From contig JAODTK010005767.1 in assembly GCA_026419785.1 (NCBI GenBank), positions 62,001 through 126,000 on the forward strand: a stretch of DNA of 64,000 nt. The letters are read 5' to 3'. This DNA is from Sclerodactyla briareus. Lineage: Eukaryota; Echinodermata; Holothuroidea; Dendrochirotida; Sclerodactylidae. Shown piece after piece: positions 1 to 14,138 of this stretch (positions within the stretch are counted from its first letter, which is position 1; the number at the start of each line of letters is the position of its first letter). Under the pieces are notes generated by a model. It was not told the DNA's origin and ran no database searches. It saw nothing but the letters and a program-made list of their open reading frames with translations. Both the position numbers and the translations under genes were made by a program.

Positions 1-375
1 GGCTTCCCCATGTGATCCTTCACGCAGACCTGTCTCCTTTGTGGAAATGATAATACCCGCAACATTCATTTAATGTTGTACATAGTTGGCGAGGAATTCG
101 GAGGTGACTCCGTCACTGTTCGTCCCAGTTCAATGTTGAAGTGTTGAACATTACTACATCAGTCGGCAAGAGAGATTCCGTGATCATTCCATGCAGGTGT
201 AGCGGTATAAATCCAATGATTGAATAAAGCCTGTTCAACTTCACAATTGTGTATTAAAGTGTGCATAGAACAGTTTGGGGTTTAGATGAGATTTAAACTG
301 TCACCACTCTTCCAAAGCCGAACCAATATATATCCTGTGTTCAATTAGGTTATTGTTAATTAATATTAAGTATAT

Positions 376-740
376 GGGAGAACATCAGTGAAGTTTCATG
401 TTGGTAGAACATGTATATACATATAATTATTGTCAGAGGGGTTTCGAAAGATTGTTCTGAACACTGTTTGTGCGAGGTCATACTGCTAGACCAGTGTACC
501 CTTTTGACACTATAGAATTATAATCTCATTACTGTAACTGTGAAGAGGCTCATTCATCCCAGTTTTGCTATGTTATTTTTAATAAAATAGGAGAACATTG
601 TCAAGTTTTTTGCTGGTAGGGTGTGTGACCCTGTGATTTTCCTCAGGGGACGTTTCGAAGATTGTTCTGCACACTGTTCATGCAACGTCAAACTACCAGT
701 GTAGCCCTGTTAACTTTCTGACACTTAAAATCTATCTTGT
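376..740. repeat. Two tandem copies of a dispersed ~215-bp repeat
   Basis: Two diverged copies lie side by side. The first starts near 376 (gggagaacatcagtg) and the second near 590 (ggagaacattgtcaag). Both contain a core reading roughly TTTCGAAAGATTGTTCTG, followed by CACTGTT, then a segment resembling CCAGTGTACCC and GACACT. Related fragments recur at 1098-1145 (ATCTCATTAACTGTAACTG), 11350-11440 and 14139-14290, so this is a dispersed repeat family and not just a local duplication. No open frame or terminal structure identifies its class. Confidence 0.65.
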
Positions 741-3700
741 TTATTCAACTTGCCCCACATGGACTATGCACCCACCTGATGCCATGTCGAGCTTCTGGCA
801 ATTACACAATGCGGGATGGCGTCCCCATCGCTCTTCTCTTTTTGCCATGCTAGTTGTCTACTTCGTCAAGTTTTTGGCTCTAAGATTTTCGTCCACAAAA
901 TTGTTCCTAGTAGCGTTTTCTGGCTTTCTACATCTTCACCTACATTCGCTGGAATTTGTCCGGAGCCGCAGTGCCCGGAGCCTGGAAAAAAAAGAGAAGG
1001 GTGATGGGGTGGCCATCGCCACCCTATTTGTGAAATTCCAGAGCTTGACGTGGCATTGGGGTGGGTGTATAGACCATGTGGGGTAAGTATTCGTAAATTC
1101 ACAGACTATCATCTCATTAACTGTAACTGGGAATAGGTGTACTGGTATTGGGAGAACAAGCACGACAACATTGCATTGATTTGAATGATGGGATCATGAT
1201 TCTTGATTTTGCACAACAATTTAAAGAACAGCAGCTTCTAACTCCATGACTTAAAATTGTATGACCCTTGGGTTTAAATGATTTAGTTTGCTTCCTTATA
1301 CTTGATCCTGTCATTGTTCTCTGAAACCAAAGTAACCAAATTCACTCTAATCCACTTGTCATCTAAGGGCTTGAGAGCTTACATTACATGGATGATTACG
1401 TACTAGGATGCAATTGAGCGCAATTGATTATATCCCTAATGTATCACATGTCGATCCCTTGAAGAGAGTTTATTTGCTTTTTATGTGACCGAGTATCCTG
1501 TGGTCGAAGTGTATACAGCTTGCATTGCCCTCTTTCAATATGACGGCCTGCCTGCCTGGAGCCTAATAGAATATTCCAGGAGTTAGCGGTGTTGTGCAGG
1601 CCTATTGTACGTAACATAAACAAGACCTTGGGAAGTGCTTTGGTTGAGTCATAATACAGCTGTACATGTGTGTCAACTAGGGTGAATTTAATGAGACATC
1701 AACGATATTGTGCCAAATTCCTTGTCTGCACATTCACGATGTAAGTATAATGGCGCTCTTGTACCAGAATCCCCTGGCTTCCTTCATTGTGATGATTTTG
1801 TCCTGAGCTAACGGAGGGAGGGGAGGAGGGGTGGGGTGGAGGAGCAGTAAGTTAGGGCAGCGAGAGAGGCATGGGGGGTTTGTCATTGATATATATTCAA
1901 ATTTATGGTGAAAGGTTCCATTTCAGGCCATGTTCTAGGGTTCCGCCCTGGAAACCGTATTCAGATTAACGGAAGTGTACTGCACAAATACGAAAACTCA
2001 AGATTGCGCTCTCATTTACTAGAACATTGATTGATGTAATTAGCATGTGAATGTCTTAGATGATATGCATCCAAGGCGCATTGTACCAAAGAAATGATCA
2101 GAGCAAAAAGGCATCATCAACACAAACATATGGAAAAACAACCCCAGTTAGTGTAACCACGGCTCAGTTTCGTAGCCGCCTGAATGTTAAAGAAGACCAA
2201 AATCTCAACAGAACCTCATTTCAGACCTTCAGTTCGATTTTCGCTTTGTATCTATTCAAAAACCATGAGTTGGGGACTGTGGGGCCAAATTACCTCCTCC
2301 AACAAGGTTGGAAGAGTTTTTATGCTAAAAATATTAAAAAGTAAAAGTAACTTCATGTAAATTTGAGGTGTTTTGCAGCTTGTCTATTGTTGGTTTTATG
2401 CTGGAACATTGCATCATTTTACATCCACCACAGGCTTGCATGTTTTGCCCATGGTGGGAAGAAGGGAGAGGAGGGGGCATCAGAGACTCAGTGGTAACAT
2501 CCTCCATATTTTTGGAACCACCACCACAGCCATGAACAAAATTTTTTCTGTAGACATCTGAGAGAAAACAATACAGTGCCCTACATAACTGGAAAATGAG
2601 CCATATTTCTAATTGAATCAGAAGGATACACATTGAGGAATAGGGGGGGTTTTAAAAAATTGGAGCTTCTTTGCGGACACCTTGCTTGCCCCAACAGAGA
2701 ATTTTGTGACTTCCGGCAAATCCAGGGGAAATCTGCGGCTGTTCTACTCTAACCCTTCTCCCTGCTTCCTATGTGCAGACCTATGTGAGATATATTTCTC
2801 CCTCTCTGTGTGTAAACTCTGACCTGCTTCTTGTTTTAGCTTAACTGCAGTCTGGTAGCCCTTTTGGTATACGATCTCCACTCAGGCATGGAATCGTTGG
2901 TATTCCATTAGGAGCGGATCAATAGTGAAAGTCAATAATCAGGGTTATTGCCATGATTGTCAGCCAGTGTCTATATTACAGGTAGGTGATACTGGTGTCA
3001 TAGATTGTCATATGAGATGCGTTGGGCGATGCATGATGTCTAAATAGGTACCGTAGATGATGGTGTGTTATATTGTCTTTGAAATCAAGATGGTTTGGAG
3101 TCTTCCTTTTAGGTCACTTCACATAGGGAATAGACTATTAAAACTGCTCACCTGCCCCCTATATCTCTATGCCAGGCTTTTGCTGTGTCCTGATGATTGC
3201 CTATTTTTGGGGATGTGCATGTGAAATTTCAGGATAAATTTTGTCATGAACAGGGTCATCTTTAAGACTCAAGAATCATGAGATAGTTGTAGCAGTCTAC
3301 TGACCCAGCCTACAAAAATCACCCCTGGCCCACACTCCCCCGGACAATTGTATGGACAACAGTAATGTGTAGCTGTTCTTGCATGGTCCGTTCATTATCC
3401 ACTCTAGCTGTCATTTTCCTTAGTTGTGTCTCTGTATTTATTCAAATATATTCTGGGCAAACTGACAAATGCAATCACATGTTCAACACTAATGCATGAA
3501 TGGAGAACACACATACCCCAGGGCAACGCAGTTAAGTATACTACTGTATACTACTGTATACAAGGAGACTCACTCATACAGTTAGCTGCCAGGCATTCGC
3601 AGTTACAGTAGGTTATTATTATATTGGTAACGCAGCAATGATTTGAACATTCACATGACCTCCTGTGACCCCCCTCAGTGCCTCAAGAACTTCCATGCTG

Positions 3701-4492
3701 TGTGCTTCAGTGTTGTGGTTCAATGCAGCGTTTGCATGGGTCATATATTCATGTTTTGTTTGGAATAACTCCCCTTGAGAAATATTAATGGCAGGCTGGC
3801 AATGCTTGTCTCATGCAAATGTGTAAAGGTATATGTTAATGTCTATGATTGGGTGATATATGCAGTACTGGCACTGAAGTATGGAGTGATAGAGCTAGGA
3901 GCAAAACACACTATCTCATACAGGGAATAGGTACAGTAGGTCATAATAACTAGACCGAATCTTAGGCTCCATCATGTTTTAGGTGTGGGGGTGGGAGGGG
4001 TTATTACACTGCTGCTAACTAAGTCCATGGGCACCATCCTGTGTGGGAGGGATGTTCTGCAGTCGGCCCACCTCTCTGGTCTCAGGCCTTCTCTCAGGGA
4101 TTGACAGCCACGGACAGCTGTTAATAAAAATAACCTGAAATGTGATGAAAATCTCAGAATGCTGAACAGATGGCCAAAAATGGCGATTGGTATTCCTGAA
4201 AATAAATGTAGTTGGAATGCCCATCTGGGGATTACCCAAGATGGTGGCACCTGTGCTGTCCACATGTTGGTTTCATTGAAATCAGTACAGTGAAATGTTA
4301 CACAGGAGCAATCTAGATTGGAGAGTCCAAATGACTCCTGGACTGCTCTCTGGCTGAAGCCCTAAAATATATATAATTGATGTTGGAAATGAATGCCATC
4401 ATTTGATACCTCATAAGAGTGACTTCTGTCTATGTTACACCACATTTTCATTCTTTGAGGTGAACAATGTGATCAATCATGAAATTCCTGGA

Positions 4493-4512
4493 ACGTCTTT
4501 CGCAAAAGACGT
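4493..4512. other. Short perfect hairpin
   Basis: Eight-base perfect arms (ACGTCTTT and AAAGACGT) are separated by a four-base loop (CGCA). It is an isolated structure in non-coding DNA, with no neighbouring feature to suggest a role, and could be chance. Confidence 0.4.
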
Positions 4513-7500
4513 GTAAGAATGATATTATGACGTACCATAAGGATTCATTCGCAAAACAAAAAAAATGTACAACTCAATCTCTCATTTCAACAGATTCATT
4601 TCATTTCCAATATCAGCTTATGTATCTATCGATCATTACAGAAGAATAGCATGGCCTGCATGGGGTTACTTTGTGATTTCAAAATGAAAATGAATTCAAA
4701 TTCCTCAGTACAGATGGACAGTGATGGTTTCTGTACAGTGACGTGGCTTCAAGAATTTCACAGTAAATAGACAGCTTTTCCCTCTTGCTAGGCTTGTGAA
4801 GGTTTAAAGCGTGTGTATGCACATTGTACTGCTCGATACAGTTAAGACATGACCTTGGAATGGGCCAGTAGTGCTGCAGTACTAGCTTGATTTGTATATT
4901 ACTCCCACGTGGGATAGAAATATTATTTGGAGCTAGTTCTAGGTTCTGGTATAAATAGACCTGAATAATTAATACAGAGCTCAGGTATTTATACTGTATG
5001 TTGGAGGTCAACTGGACTGGGGAGTTTACCAGTATTGTGTGAGCACTTTGGTTAGTGAGATGCAACCGAACATTTCATAAACTAATTGACAGTTATGTGG
5101 AAAGCCTTCAGCTCATTCTGATACCTGTATTCGAACATTGTAGTTGATTGTGATCTGTGACATTGGTAAAAAAAAAACCAATGAAAAATATACTTCGGCT
5201 TGTGAAATATTTACAGAAAGAGTGGGAAAGCCGACTCGACTATACGCCCAATAGGTCAATAAGTTTTATATTTGTGCAGTATGGGCCAGCGAATCTCCTA
5301 GGTAGAGCGAAAGCCTCTGACAGGGGTCAACTAGAGTTCCTGTCATCAGTCCTCTCATATCAATTCATATGATATTCTTTTATTTCACATTTTCCCCCAT
5401 GATCAGTTGTTATACGTTTACCTGCTGACTTATTTTTGAGTTATTTGGAGGGGGGGGGGGAGATGGCGATAAAATCTCTGTCATTGGAAAGAAGTCAACC
5501 CCAAATGAGCTATTGTGTTCTGTAACTAACTACTATCATTTGACCACTGAGGCCCAAAAAACAATTGATTGTCCAGCTGCAGCAGTAATCAATGCACAAT
5601 AGCTCGGGCAATTGTTCATGCTTGGGTAAACTATCAATACAGAGAGTCAAATTCCATTTGATTGCAAGTGAGTCAGTGCATGTATACTCTGATGTTGGTG
5701 CAGATTGACATGGAATCCTGAAATACCCTCCAGGTCCATTCAGTTCCTGGGAATGGCCTTTTAATTGTCCCTGCTGCCTTCCTGCAAGAAACTTGTGGGG
5801 TTGCTGGTGCTGCTGAATTTCATGGCTGTTCATCTAGTCTTCAGTCATGGTGTCCCAAAGGTTGATATCATAGGCTGTATTTGGGCTTATTGAATCACCC
5901 TGTGGGATGCATGGGTGGGGGGTGGTGGTGTGGGGGGTGGGGTGAAATGGTCTTGAAAATGAGGTAAGGTGAAGGGGGGTTAGTTGGAGATGGGTCAGAG
6001 AGGTACAGTTGGTGGGCTACATGCAATATGGTCTCAACTTCTTTGGTAGTGGCCAGACTGATAATGACCAGCCAGTCAGTTTCCCGCCTCCAGTGATATA
6101 TCACTGGATATGCAGATTTAGATTCATCCCTCAATTGGATTTTTTTAAACCATGGTCATGTACAGTGTTCCGTCTAAAGCCTGTATGACGCGTTTTGATG
6201 CAGTGCCTCACTAATATGACGCACTGACCTTCAGAGCAATAATAGTTGATAAAAGTTGATAAAGAGGGCGTTGTACAGTACTCTGCAAATCAGGTGCACA
6301 CGGTGACACGAGGGAATTTGACTCACCACAATTTTAAAATGGAGGAAATGACCTTTTGCAACTCACTGCTAAGAATTATAGAGGAACCACTGGTCCTACG
6401 TAACAGATTTCCCTCGAGGAAGTGTAGGGGAAATTATGACATACCGAAAGCCCACTTCCCAAATTTGGCAGTTCTAGCATGTTGCCTTGTTGTGATTTCA
6501 ATTTATTTTCAATTCAACCAATTCATAACACCATGGCCACTGGGAGAGGGTGGGTGTGGGGAGAGTGGAGGGGTGATGGTAGTTGGGGGTGAGGACCCAC
6601 CTATAGACTACACAGTAAATGTTGTAATGTTGCACCTTGATGACGGGAAAGAAGTGAATGAGATTGTTCTTAGTGATATATAAATAGCAAAGTTTTTCAT
6701 ACGGATCCCTTGTAAAGATCATTTGTTAACATGGTTTTCTGAAGTTTCGAGTTGACAAATGTCAAGGCCTCAGCTGCCCCAATGTCAATACCCCCTCGTG
6801 TTGTCACAAGGGTATTTGTGCGAAAACTGATTGTGCCCTATTTGTTGGCACAGTTATTTGGATTGGTTGACTTAAATTAGGTGGGGGTTTGGATTCCATA
6901 ATTGCCTATAATTATAGAGAGTACATAAGTCAAGCATGATTATTGACTTGACTACTGTACTTGTGGGAAGCCATCTCTCCAAACGTTCAAGACATCTGTC
7001 ATATACAATGTACTGTATGCCTATCTGTCTGCCTCGTAAAAGGTGCTGGGGGGGGGGGTGGGTCTCTGATATGATTGAAGTTGGAATAATTGGAAACATA
7101 TGCAACTTAATAGTACTAGGTTCATAGCAATCTGAACCCTTCAGAAGATTCTCCTTGTAAACAGATTGGATCACTTCTTGAGTTTGGGCTGTCTGTTTAT
7201 CCTTCCACCAGTAATTTTCCTTCAGATATTGCAATTGACATCAGGAAATAATAGGTTTCGTATCATCTCTGTATAGAGTAATGCTGCTTTAGTATTGAAT
7301 ATTTGGTTTCGAAGTTCTAATGGATTACAATGGTGGCAATTAGTCAGATACATTTCATAGGCGCGTACAAGGCAACTGGCACGTATCCACCGAAATGGAA
7401 GAACTAGTTTGCCATCCCAAAATCAAATGGTATTCAATTTGGGCAAAAAAAGTGTTACACATAGCAGGGATTTCCGCACATCGCTCCACATTCCTGCACA

Positions 7501-8821
7501 AAAGATTGGTGCAGGAAATTCCAGCACTGATTTCTCAAGCAGGACTTGTACACATGTACAGTTCACAATAAAGTTGACATTGATCTCGATATGAGTACAT
7601 GCATGTGCGTGCATGACGTACATCGGTCCACACGGGACAGATGGGTGCAAGCGCTTTTCGCTGGCAGTCCAGACAGTACATGCAGACATATGTACATAGC
7701 ATCTGGGTATCACTATCACTTGAAGAAAGGTTGACGTTTTGCAGAACTGGACCCGTACAAATTCTACATGTGCCCTAGAAACGAATCACTATAAAATAAC
7801 ATTAAAAGCTGCCGTCCGAGTCCTCATTCATGATGAAACGAGATGTAGATGGGTTTAGAATATAATTTTCACCAAAGATGAGCACATTATTCACTGGGGT
7901 CTTCAGGCAGTGGATCTCAGTTTTTAGGTTCCTGTACAACGTGATAGGAAATTCAACTGCATTGTCTGTCCTATGAAATTAATATCATAATCATTTGAAG
8001 TTTGAGTTGAGTTTAAACTGTTCGGATTCGCGGTGTCGTGAGACGTAATGCCTCTCAAAGGGGATGATGATAATGGTGAAAACGTATTCTACATGTGGAA
8101 CAGTAGCATGCCATGGCTTCACAGCCAGAATGAGGACTAGGGAAAACACAATTGGCAGGATTCTGTAGGGGATGACACCTGTACCATAGCCATACCGCGC
8201 ACGTTGTTACAGCCCTGCACAACCCCACTCCTGTGTGCGTAAATATACAGATAGACAATAGTGTGTCTCCGAGCAGGGAAACGGTGCTGACTCAGTTTAC
8301 TGAGGAAGCTGCCAATTTATTATTGGCCATCCTCGTGTGAACAGTCAAGTGGCGTCTATAAATACATCAGACAATGGGATTGAGGATTGGTGTTGTCAGT
8401 CCCTCGGTCTAGAATAGGTCGGGTACTACTTTGGTATCTGGCATTATCACACTCATATGGTATGTACAGTATAAAATTTAGGAACTCATCAGCCTGATTC
8501 ACCTCATTTCTTACAAAGTAGCCCAGAATGGTGGAGCTACAGGGGCAATTTGTCCATGTAAGGAAAACCCCTTTGTGAGGCAAAATTTTAGCCACTCGTG
8601 GAAAGGTCCAGCCGCCAACTAAGTGATAGCATAGGGGCATTTCAACGTAAATGGGGGAAAAATGTGTGACATGGAGAAAATTTCAAGTATGCCTGGTTTC
8701 TCTCTCTGAAGACACATTATGTAAATATGTAGTTGCTACTTGCCTCAAATATGAGGTATAACGATAGACAATTAAACCATGTGCAAATAGTGTTTGGTTT
8801 AAAGCAAGCAGACTCACGTAC

Positions 8822-9579
8822 GTAACATGGACGGACAGAATATGTTAAAACCGGGGAATATAACATATCTGAAAAAAGGTTTTTCAACAAAGCAAAGAAT
8901 ATGTGTACATTGAGGACCCAAATATATTTTCTTTCCTCAGAGAATACGATCACCCACTTAATGCATATAATTATGTTCATATCCCTGACCACAGATGTAA
9001 CGTAGTAACATGGCGGACATTTCCATGACCTAAGTGATCTGTTGCTGGCGAACCAAATCGTCGGATCAAATAGAGCCGATCAAAAATGGGTTCATTTGAG
9101 CACAATTGTTCATGCTGAAGTAGAATTTTGAAAATCCTTGACATTTCTGGAAAGTAGTAACATGGGACAGACAAATGTTACATGCGTTACGTTGGACGGA
9201 CACTATATAACCGCTTCTGCGATGCCTAAATGTTATATGCCAAAACAATATCGGTTGTCATTAGTAAGAAAGAAACTTTACTAAGCTACAACTAAATTTA
9301 AAGGTTTACCGTTGGAATATCTCCTAGGCAAAATATTAGATATTTCATATGTAACATACGTTACAATGTGTGGACGGACATTTCTGTGGTGGCATTTAAT
9401 AGTCAGTAACTTCAAAAAAACTATATCAGCAAAAGTATTTTACCCTTCCTGGGTTTTTGTTTGATCATTAAAGGGTTAAAATGGTTATGTAAACAAAAGT
9501 GCTGGGGTCAACAGAAAAGAAGGGCAGGTGAATGAACGCGTGTAACATGTTGGACGGACACTGTTACATACGTTACATG
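8822..9579. repeat. Cluster of a conserved GTAACATG...GGACGGACA box spaced about 180 bp apart
   Basis: A box combining GTAACATG or GTTACATACGTTAC with TGGACGGACA occurs at 8822-8837, 9005-9019, 9157-9173, 9177-9202, 9351-9380 and 9542-9579. Taking one box per cluster, the starts are about 183, 172, 174 and 191 bases apart. The sequence between boxes shows no obvious similarity by eye. This looks like an old tandem array of about 180 bp in which only one box is conserved, or a set of spaced binding sites. I do not recognise the box and no open frame spans the cluster. Confidence 0.6.
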
Positions 9580-10013
9580 TACAAACATGTGTCTGTAGAA
9601 AGCACTTCCTTCATTAATATCTCATTTGAAGAGTTCATATTTTATTTTTTAGATGCTGTCAAGTAAGGAAACCTAATAGGACTGTGAGATGGGGTGGTGC
9701 CCTTTATCCTCGATATGTCAGAGAATTCCTGAGCAATTGATGTCACAAATAAGGAGCTTTATATCATGCAGTATGAGATAAAAATATCCCAAAATAAAAA
9801 TGCAGTAAACGCATTGACCAATATTGTTTTTATATCTTTTGGACCTGTACATCAATTTTAACAACATGTCACGTACATTTATAGCAGATTGACTGAGTTA
9901 CCTTCACTCAAAAACAGTTGACATCATTGGCTACCATTACGTGGAAAGGCCCATAGGTGCTTGATACAGTAGGAGGATAGATGAGGGTATCTTTTAGCAC
10001 AGAGTCAGGGGAC

Positions 10014-10056
10014 CCTGGTTCACCCCTGGTTTCACCCCTGGTTTCACCCCTGGTTC
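10014..10056. repeat. 12-bp minisatellite
   Basis: About three and a half copies of the unit CACCCCTGGTTT lie in direct tandem. It is a simple repeat with no sign of function. Confidence 0.85.
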
Positions 10057-10319
10057 AATTAGAACTATAGTGTCCTAAATTCAACAATTCCTTATCAAAG
10101 GCGCAGTATGCTCACGGTTGTTCCAACCGGAAGTCAAGAATGAACATTGCTTCACCGTTTCTCGCGGCAAGTGTAGTTAGAGCGTGACTGTGTGACGTCA
10201 TGTCCAGGGTGAGGCTAGTCCGAAAGGCCTTGTAGGATGCCTGGCCTTGCAGTCAGCGCTCGCCAGGAGTCCCAACTGGACGCGCTCTCCTCGTGTTTGG
10301 GATCCTTCCAGGAGAGTAA

Positions 10320-10736
10320 AGGGCCGGTCACACTATAACGATATCGTGTCGGGCAACGATCCGAGGATATATTGGTTAGCGATAATTACCAAGCTATTAA
10401 TATGGCGGCTGGACACCCTGCCACATGGATGGAGGACTTGATCGCTATTTGCCAACCATTCAAGGTGGGAAAAGCCCTTCCCGGCGTTTTGATAATCACA
10501 TATTTCCTATTTGTCGTTGAGCTCAACGATTTATTGTTCGACTCTTACCATTTTTCGATATGACGCATTAGGAATTAGTTTTTTTCGAACACTGATTTTG
10601 AGAAGGTATTGTGATAATGTACTAGTATGCATGACAATTGTTACCACACAGACGCCTTCTCCTTGCTGGTTCAGCCTGAAATCTAAAAAGCTCGGTATCA
10701 TGAACGAATAGAAAATCGTTATGTGGGACCGGCCCT
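10320..10736. mobile_element. PIF/Harbinger-like MITE (non-autonomous DNA transposon)
   Basis: The left end reads AGGGCCGGTCACACTATAA and the reverse complement of the right end reads AGGGCCGGTCCCACATAA. The two are nearly identical terminal inverted repeats of about 23 bases enclosing 417 bp. The element is flanked on both sides by the trinucleotide TAA (10317-10319 and 10737-10739). A three-base TWA target duplication with GGGCC-type ends is characteristic of the PIF/Harbinger superfamily. No transposase fits within 417 bp, so the copy is non-autonomous. Superfamily assignment is inferred from the ends and the target site, and the family name is unknown. Confidence 0.8.
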
Positions 10737-11349
10737 TAAGAGTTAGATCTACCGATAGCTATTCGAATAGGTCCACCTGATGTATAGATACATCTGGTCA
10801 CAAGCTGTACTAGGGAGCCTTGGTGAAGGATATCTCCATCTCTCCAGGAAGCAGGGATCAACGTGTGGTATGCGAGCAGTGCGAGGTGTCTTCCTGAAGA
10901 TCTAGGTTTCAATCATCTGACTCATTCCCTCGGATGTGGGGAAGCTCACATGACTTTCCTTTGTGGTCGTTGTGGTCCGTTTCATTTGGTATTTTGATTA
11001 GAGCAAACCAGCTTACATACTGATCATACATAAATTCACTGTTATGCACGAGGATATGTGAAGTTTAAATGCTAGGTTGGGGGAAGCAGGGGATGAGGAT
11101 TGTCAGAGGCCCATATGCCAGTTTTAGGACCCTGGAATAAGCCAGTTCGTTGTTCTGAGTGTCCATTCTCACCACGAACAGTCTCGGGGGAATAGATATA
11201 TCGTCAGATCCCCCCATAGCATATCGTTACGGCTTTTTTTTTAACTGTCACCACCACTATTTGAAAATGCAACCCAATTCATCCCATGTTTTCGGAAGTT
11301 ACTTTTTTTGGATAAATATAGGGGGAAATCTGGAAATTTCATGAATGGG

Positions 11350-11440
11350 CAGGATTCTAATTTTTTGGGCAGCGGAGTTTTGAAAGATCGTGCTGCACAC
11401 TGTCGTTCAACGTCGAAACGCGGGCATTCCCCTATGACCC
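11350..11440. repeat. Fragment of the dispersed GATTGTTCTGCACACTG repeat family
   Basis: The segment contains GAAAGATCGTGCTGCACACTG followed by a TTCAACGTC and CCCCTATGACC order also seen in the copies at 376-740 and 14139-14290. It is a diverged, partial copy. Confidence 0.5.
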
Positions 11441-14138
11441 GAACTCCGAACTGGCTCATTGTGTCACATCGCTGCGAGGAACTGTGGCGCCTGTCGGAGG
11501 TCGCCAGGGGTCCAGCCCTGGTTAGGCTCTCAAATTTCCGGTCTTCAGCTGGATTATTTCATGGGCGTAGTTCAAACCTACAAAAAATGATGGCCAACAG
11601 CACAATGAAAGTTCGTCCCGGGCAATTCCTTTCAGTGCGGTATACTTCATTGTGAGAATGTCAATGTTAAATGTCTTTTATCATACCGTGAGCCGCACCG
11701 TCCCTATTTGGCAGGTGTTGCGAGAGGATATTGTTTTTCATAGTCTTTCCTAGGTCTCCAAGTGTGAAGTGTGGTGACTCATAGTATGAATGGGGAATAC
11801 ACTTGTCTGTTCTAACTACAGTATACACCCAGCCCACAGGGGCACACTGCAAGAAGAGTTTATGGCCAGTATTGATTTATTCCAACTTGGTGAGGGAATT
11901 GCTACGGGTAGTGAGCCCCCAAGAAGCAGGGGCTCATAAACCAATGACACCCGGGGATGGGGCCACGACCCTAAATTTGGCCTTCATACAGGTTTTCTCA
12001 CCCTCACACAACATTGCCTTTTACTGTTTTGGACCACTTGCAAAGTATACGTGGATGCCAACTTCATCAAGTGGTTGGGCCCTTGCGTCAGGGGTCTGCC
12101 TCTCTTTGTGGGATGCCTAACCATGTGCTGCAGTTGTGAGGATATGGGCCATGCTCATGAACCAGATATACAAATTGTCTGCGTCTCTTTGATGACATGT
12201 TTCAAGAACCTCTTTTTGTGAATTGTCATTATCTGCTTCTTTATGGTTATCAAGTCATCAAATCCTACTGGTTTTGAGGTTCAATTCAGCCCATGGATGG
12301 TGTGAATCCTAGCTGTATTTGGTAGGCTATATCCCCAAGATCTAATGGTTTTAATAAGGTTAATAGATTATCATCACTTCAGCCTAAAAAAGAGCGGGGG
12401 TTGCTATGAGATGAATCAGGCACAGTTACTCAACTGGAAAGTTGATAAAAAAAAATTATTCGATATTATTCCTTGAAGGGGAACAGGTGATCAGACAGGG
12501 CAATGGGGACCATCTGCCCTGCCGTAATTGCCCCTCTGTCTTCAAAGGAGGCCCAAAGTTTTAAAGTCTCAGGAGGGAGATGATCGAGTTGATGAGTCTT
12601 GGTTAATCATACCTGACAAGAGAACCCAATGATCCATGCCTCATGGCCTCAGAGACAATCACTAGTAGAAATGCAGCATTACTGGGTTCCATTAAGTGAT
12701 GAATATAATTTCTCTCTGAATCATTTGTCGTGCCTAAATTCACTGAGAACAATGGAACAGCCAGCAGAGTAGGTAGTCCCTTTGTCTGAATTGCATCACG
12801 GTTCTGGGTGCCTGTTACAACTTGGACTAATCGCACCTCAGGCTCCACTGACGGGGCCTCCGTGCCACCGTTATGAATGGACTCCAACAGGCGCACCCGC
12901 CCAAGGCCTCCCTTCAACCTCGAAAGCCACCCCGATGGCCAATGTGGATATTGGCCATTGAGAAAACAGTGTACTGCCGAGCGTGATCCCGCGGTTATTC
13001 AAAATTGAAATTATATTTATCTGGCGGGTCAAGTGCATTATGGTGCCCACAGGGGAAACGATTCGGTCTGCCCTCAAAGATTAGCTGCACTCCTTTGTCT
13101 GTGCCGTGTGCTTGATTATAATTTGCCGCCGATTTAGAGTTTACCAAAAAAATTACTTCCACCTGGTTTAGGATTTGGCGTGTTAGAGATTGTACTTTGT
13201 AAATGTGTAAATTGGTAAAGACTCATTAGAGGTTTATATGTGGAGGGAGGGGGGGGGGGGGGTGTGTGTTGGTACTCTTAAACCGTCACGCTGTTTACTG
13301 CGTTTAACGGTAGGGGATAGGAAGCACGGATGTTCCTGTGCTCTGGGGGTTGTTCGGTCTAATTTCCAAAAGTTTCCAAATTATCAGTTGGGTGTGAAGA
13401 TCCGTTTCTTGAGGTGAACCTTCCAAATTTTTTCTAATTGCTGACCAACGCAGGACCAGCGATCAACGAAGGCCGCCGCAAGTATTTAATCAAGCTCAGG
13501 AACGGAGTTTTCTTGAGCCTCAAACTCTGAGTACATGGTTTCATAGGTGAATGTGGTTCGATAGATGTGACTAATCTGAGAATTTGTCACTCTAGTTTCA
13601 CTACCTTAATTCTTGCTTTGATGTAGTCTTGGACTAGTGCCCTGATGAGTGAGTGAATGTGAGCTGACAGTACATGTGCGGTGGAGGGGGCGTGGGGTGA
13701 GAGAGAGTAATCCATAAGGAGGGATCTCAGGCAACTTCCCCCCCCCTCCCCAGATTGGGGGGGGGGACTGGTTTTTAATACCAGTAACTTTTTTGGGGGG
13801 AAGGGGAAAGCCAGGTCCTCCCTCTCATCATCAATTCGTTTGCTCTGATGCATTCAGGTGTTTCAGCCTTCCAGTTGCTCCTGGTTGTTGGTCATTTCGT
13901 CAGTGAGTTGTATTCCTCTCCCCTCCAATCACACCTGAGAAAGTGGCATTGGATGGCAACCTGTCACCTGGTTCTGTTGGAGTATCCAGATCCCCCCCCC
14001 CCCCCCCCCAGTATAGGCAAGGTGACAGCTGTATGGTGCAAGCGCATCACTAAACAATGGGGGTACAGATGATTCTTTCCATAGCAATATCCTTAGATCT
14101 TTTTTAAGTGGGGGGAGGGGATTTGAACGTTCTATTCG

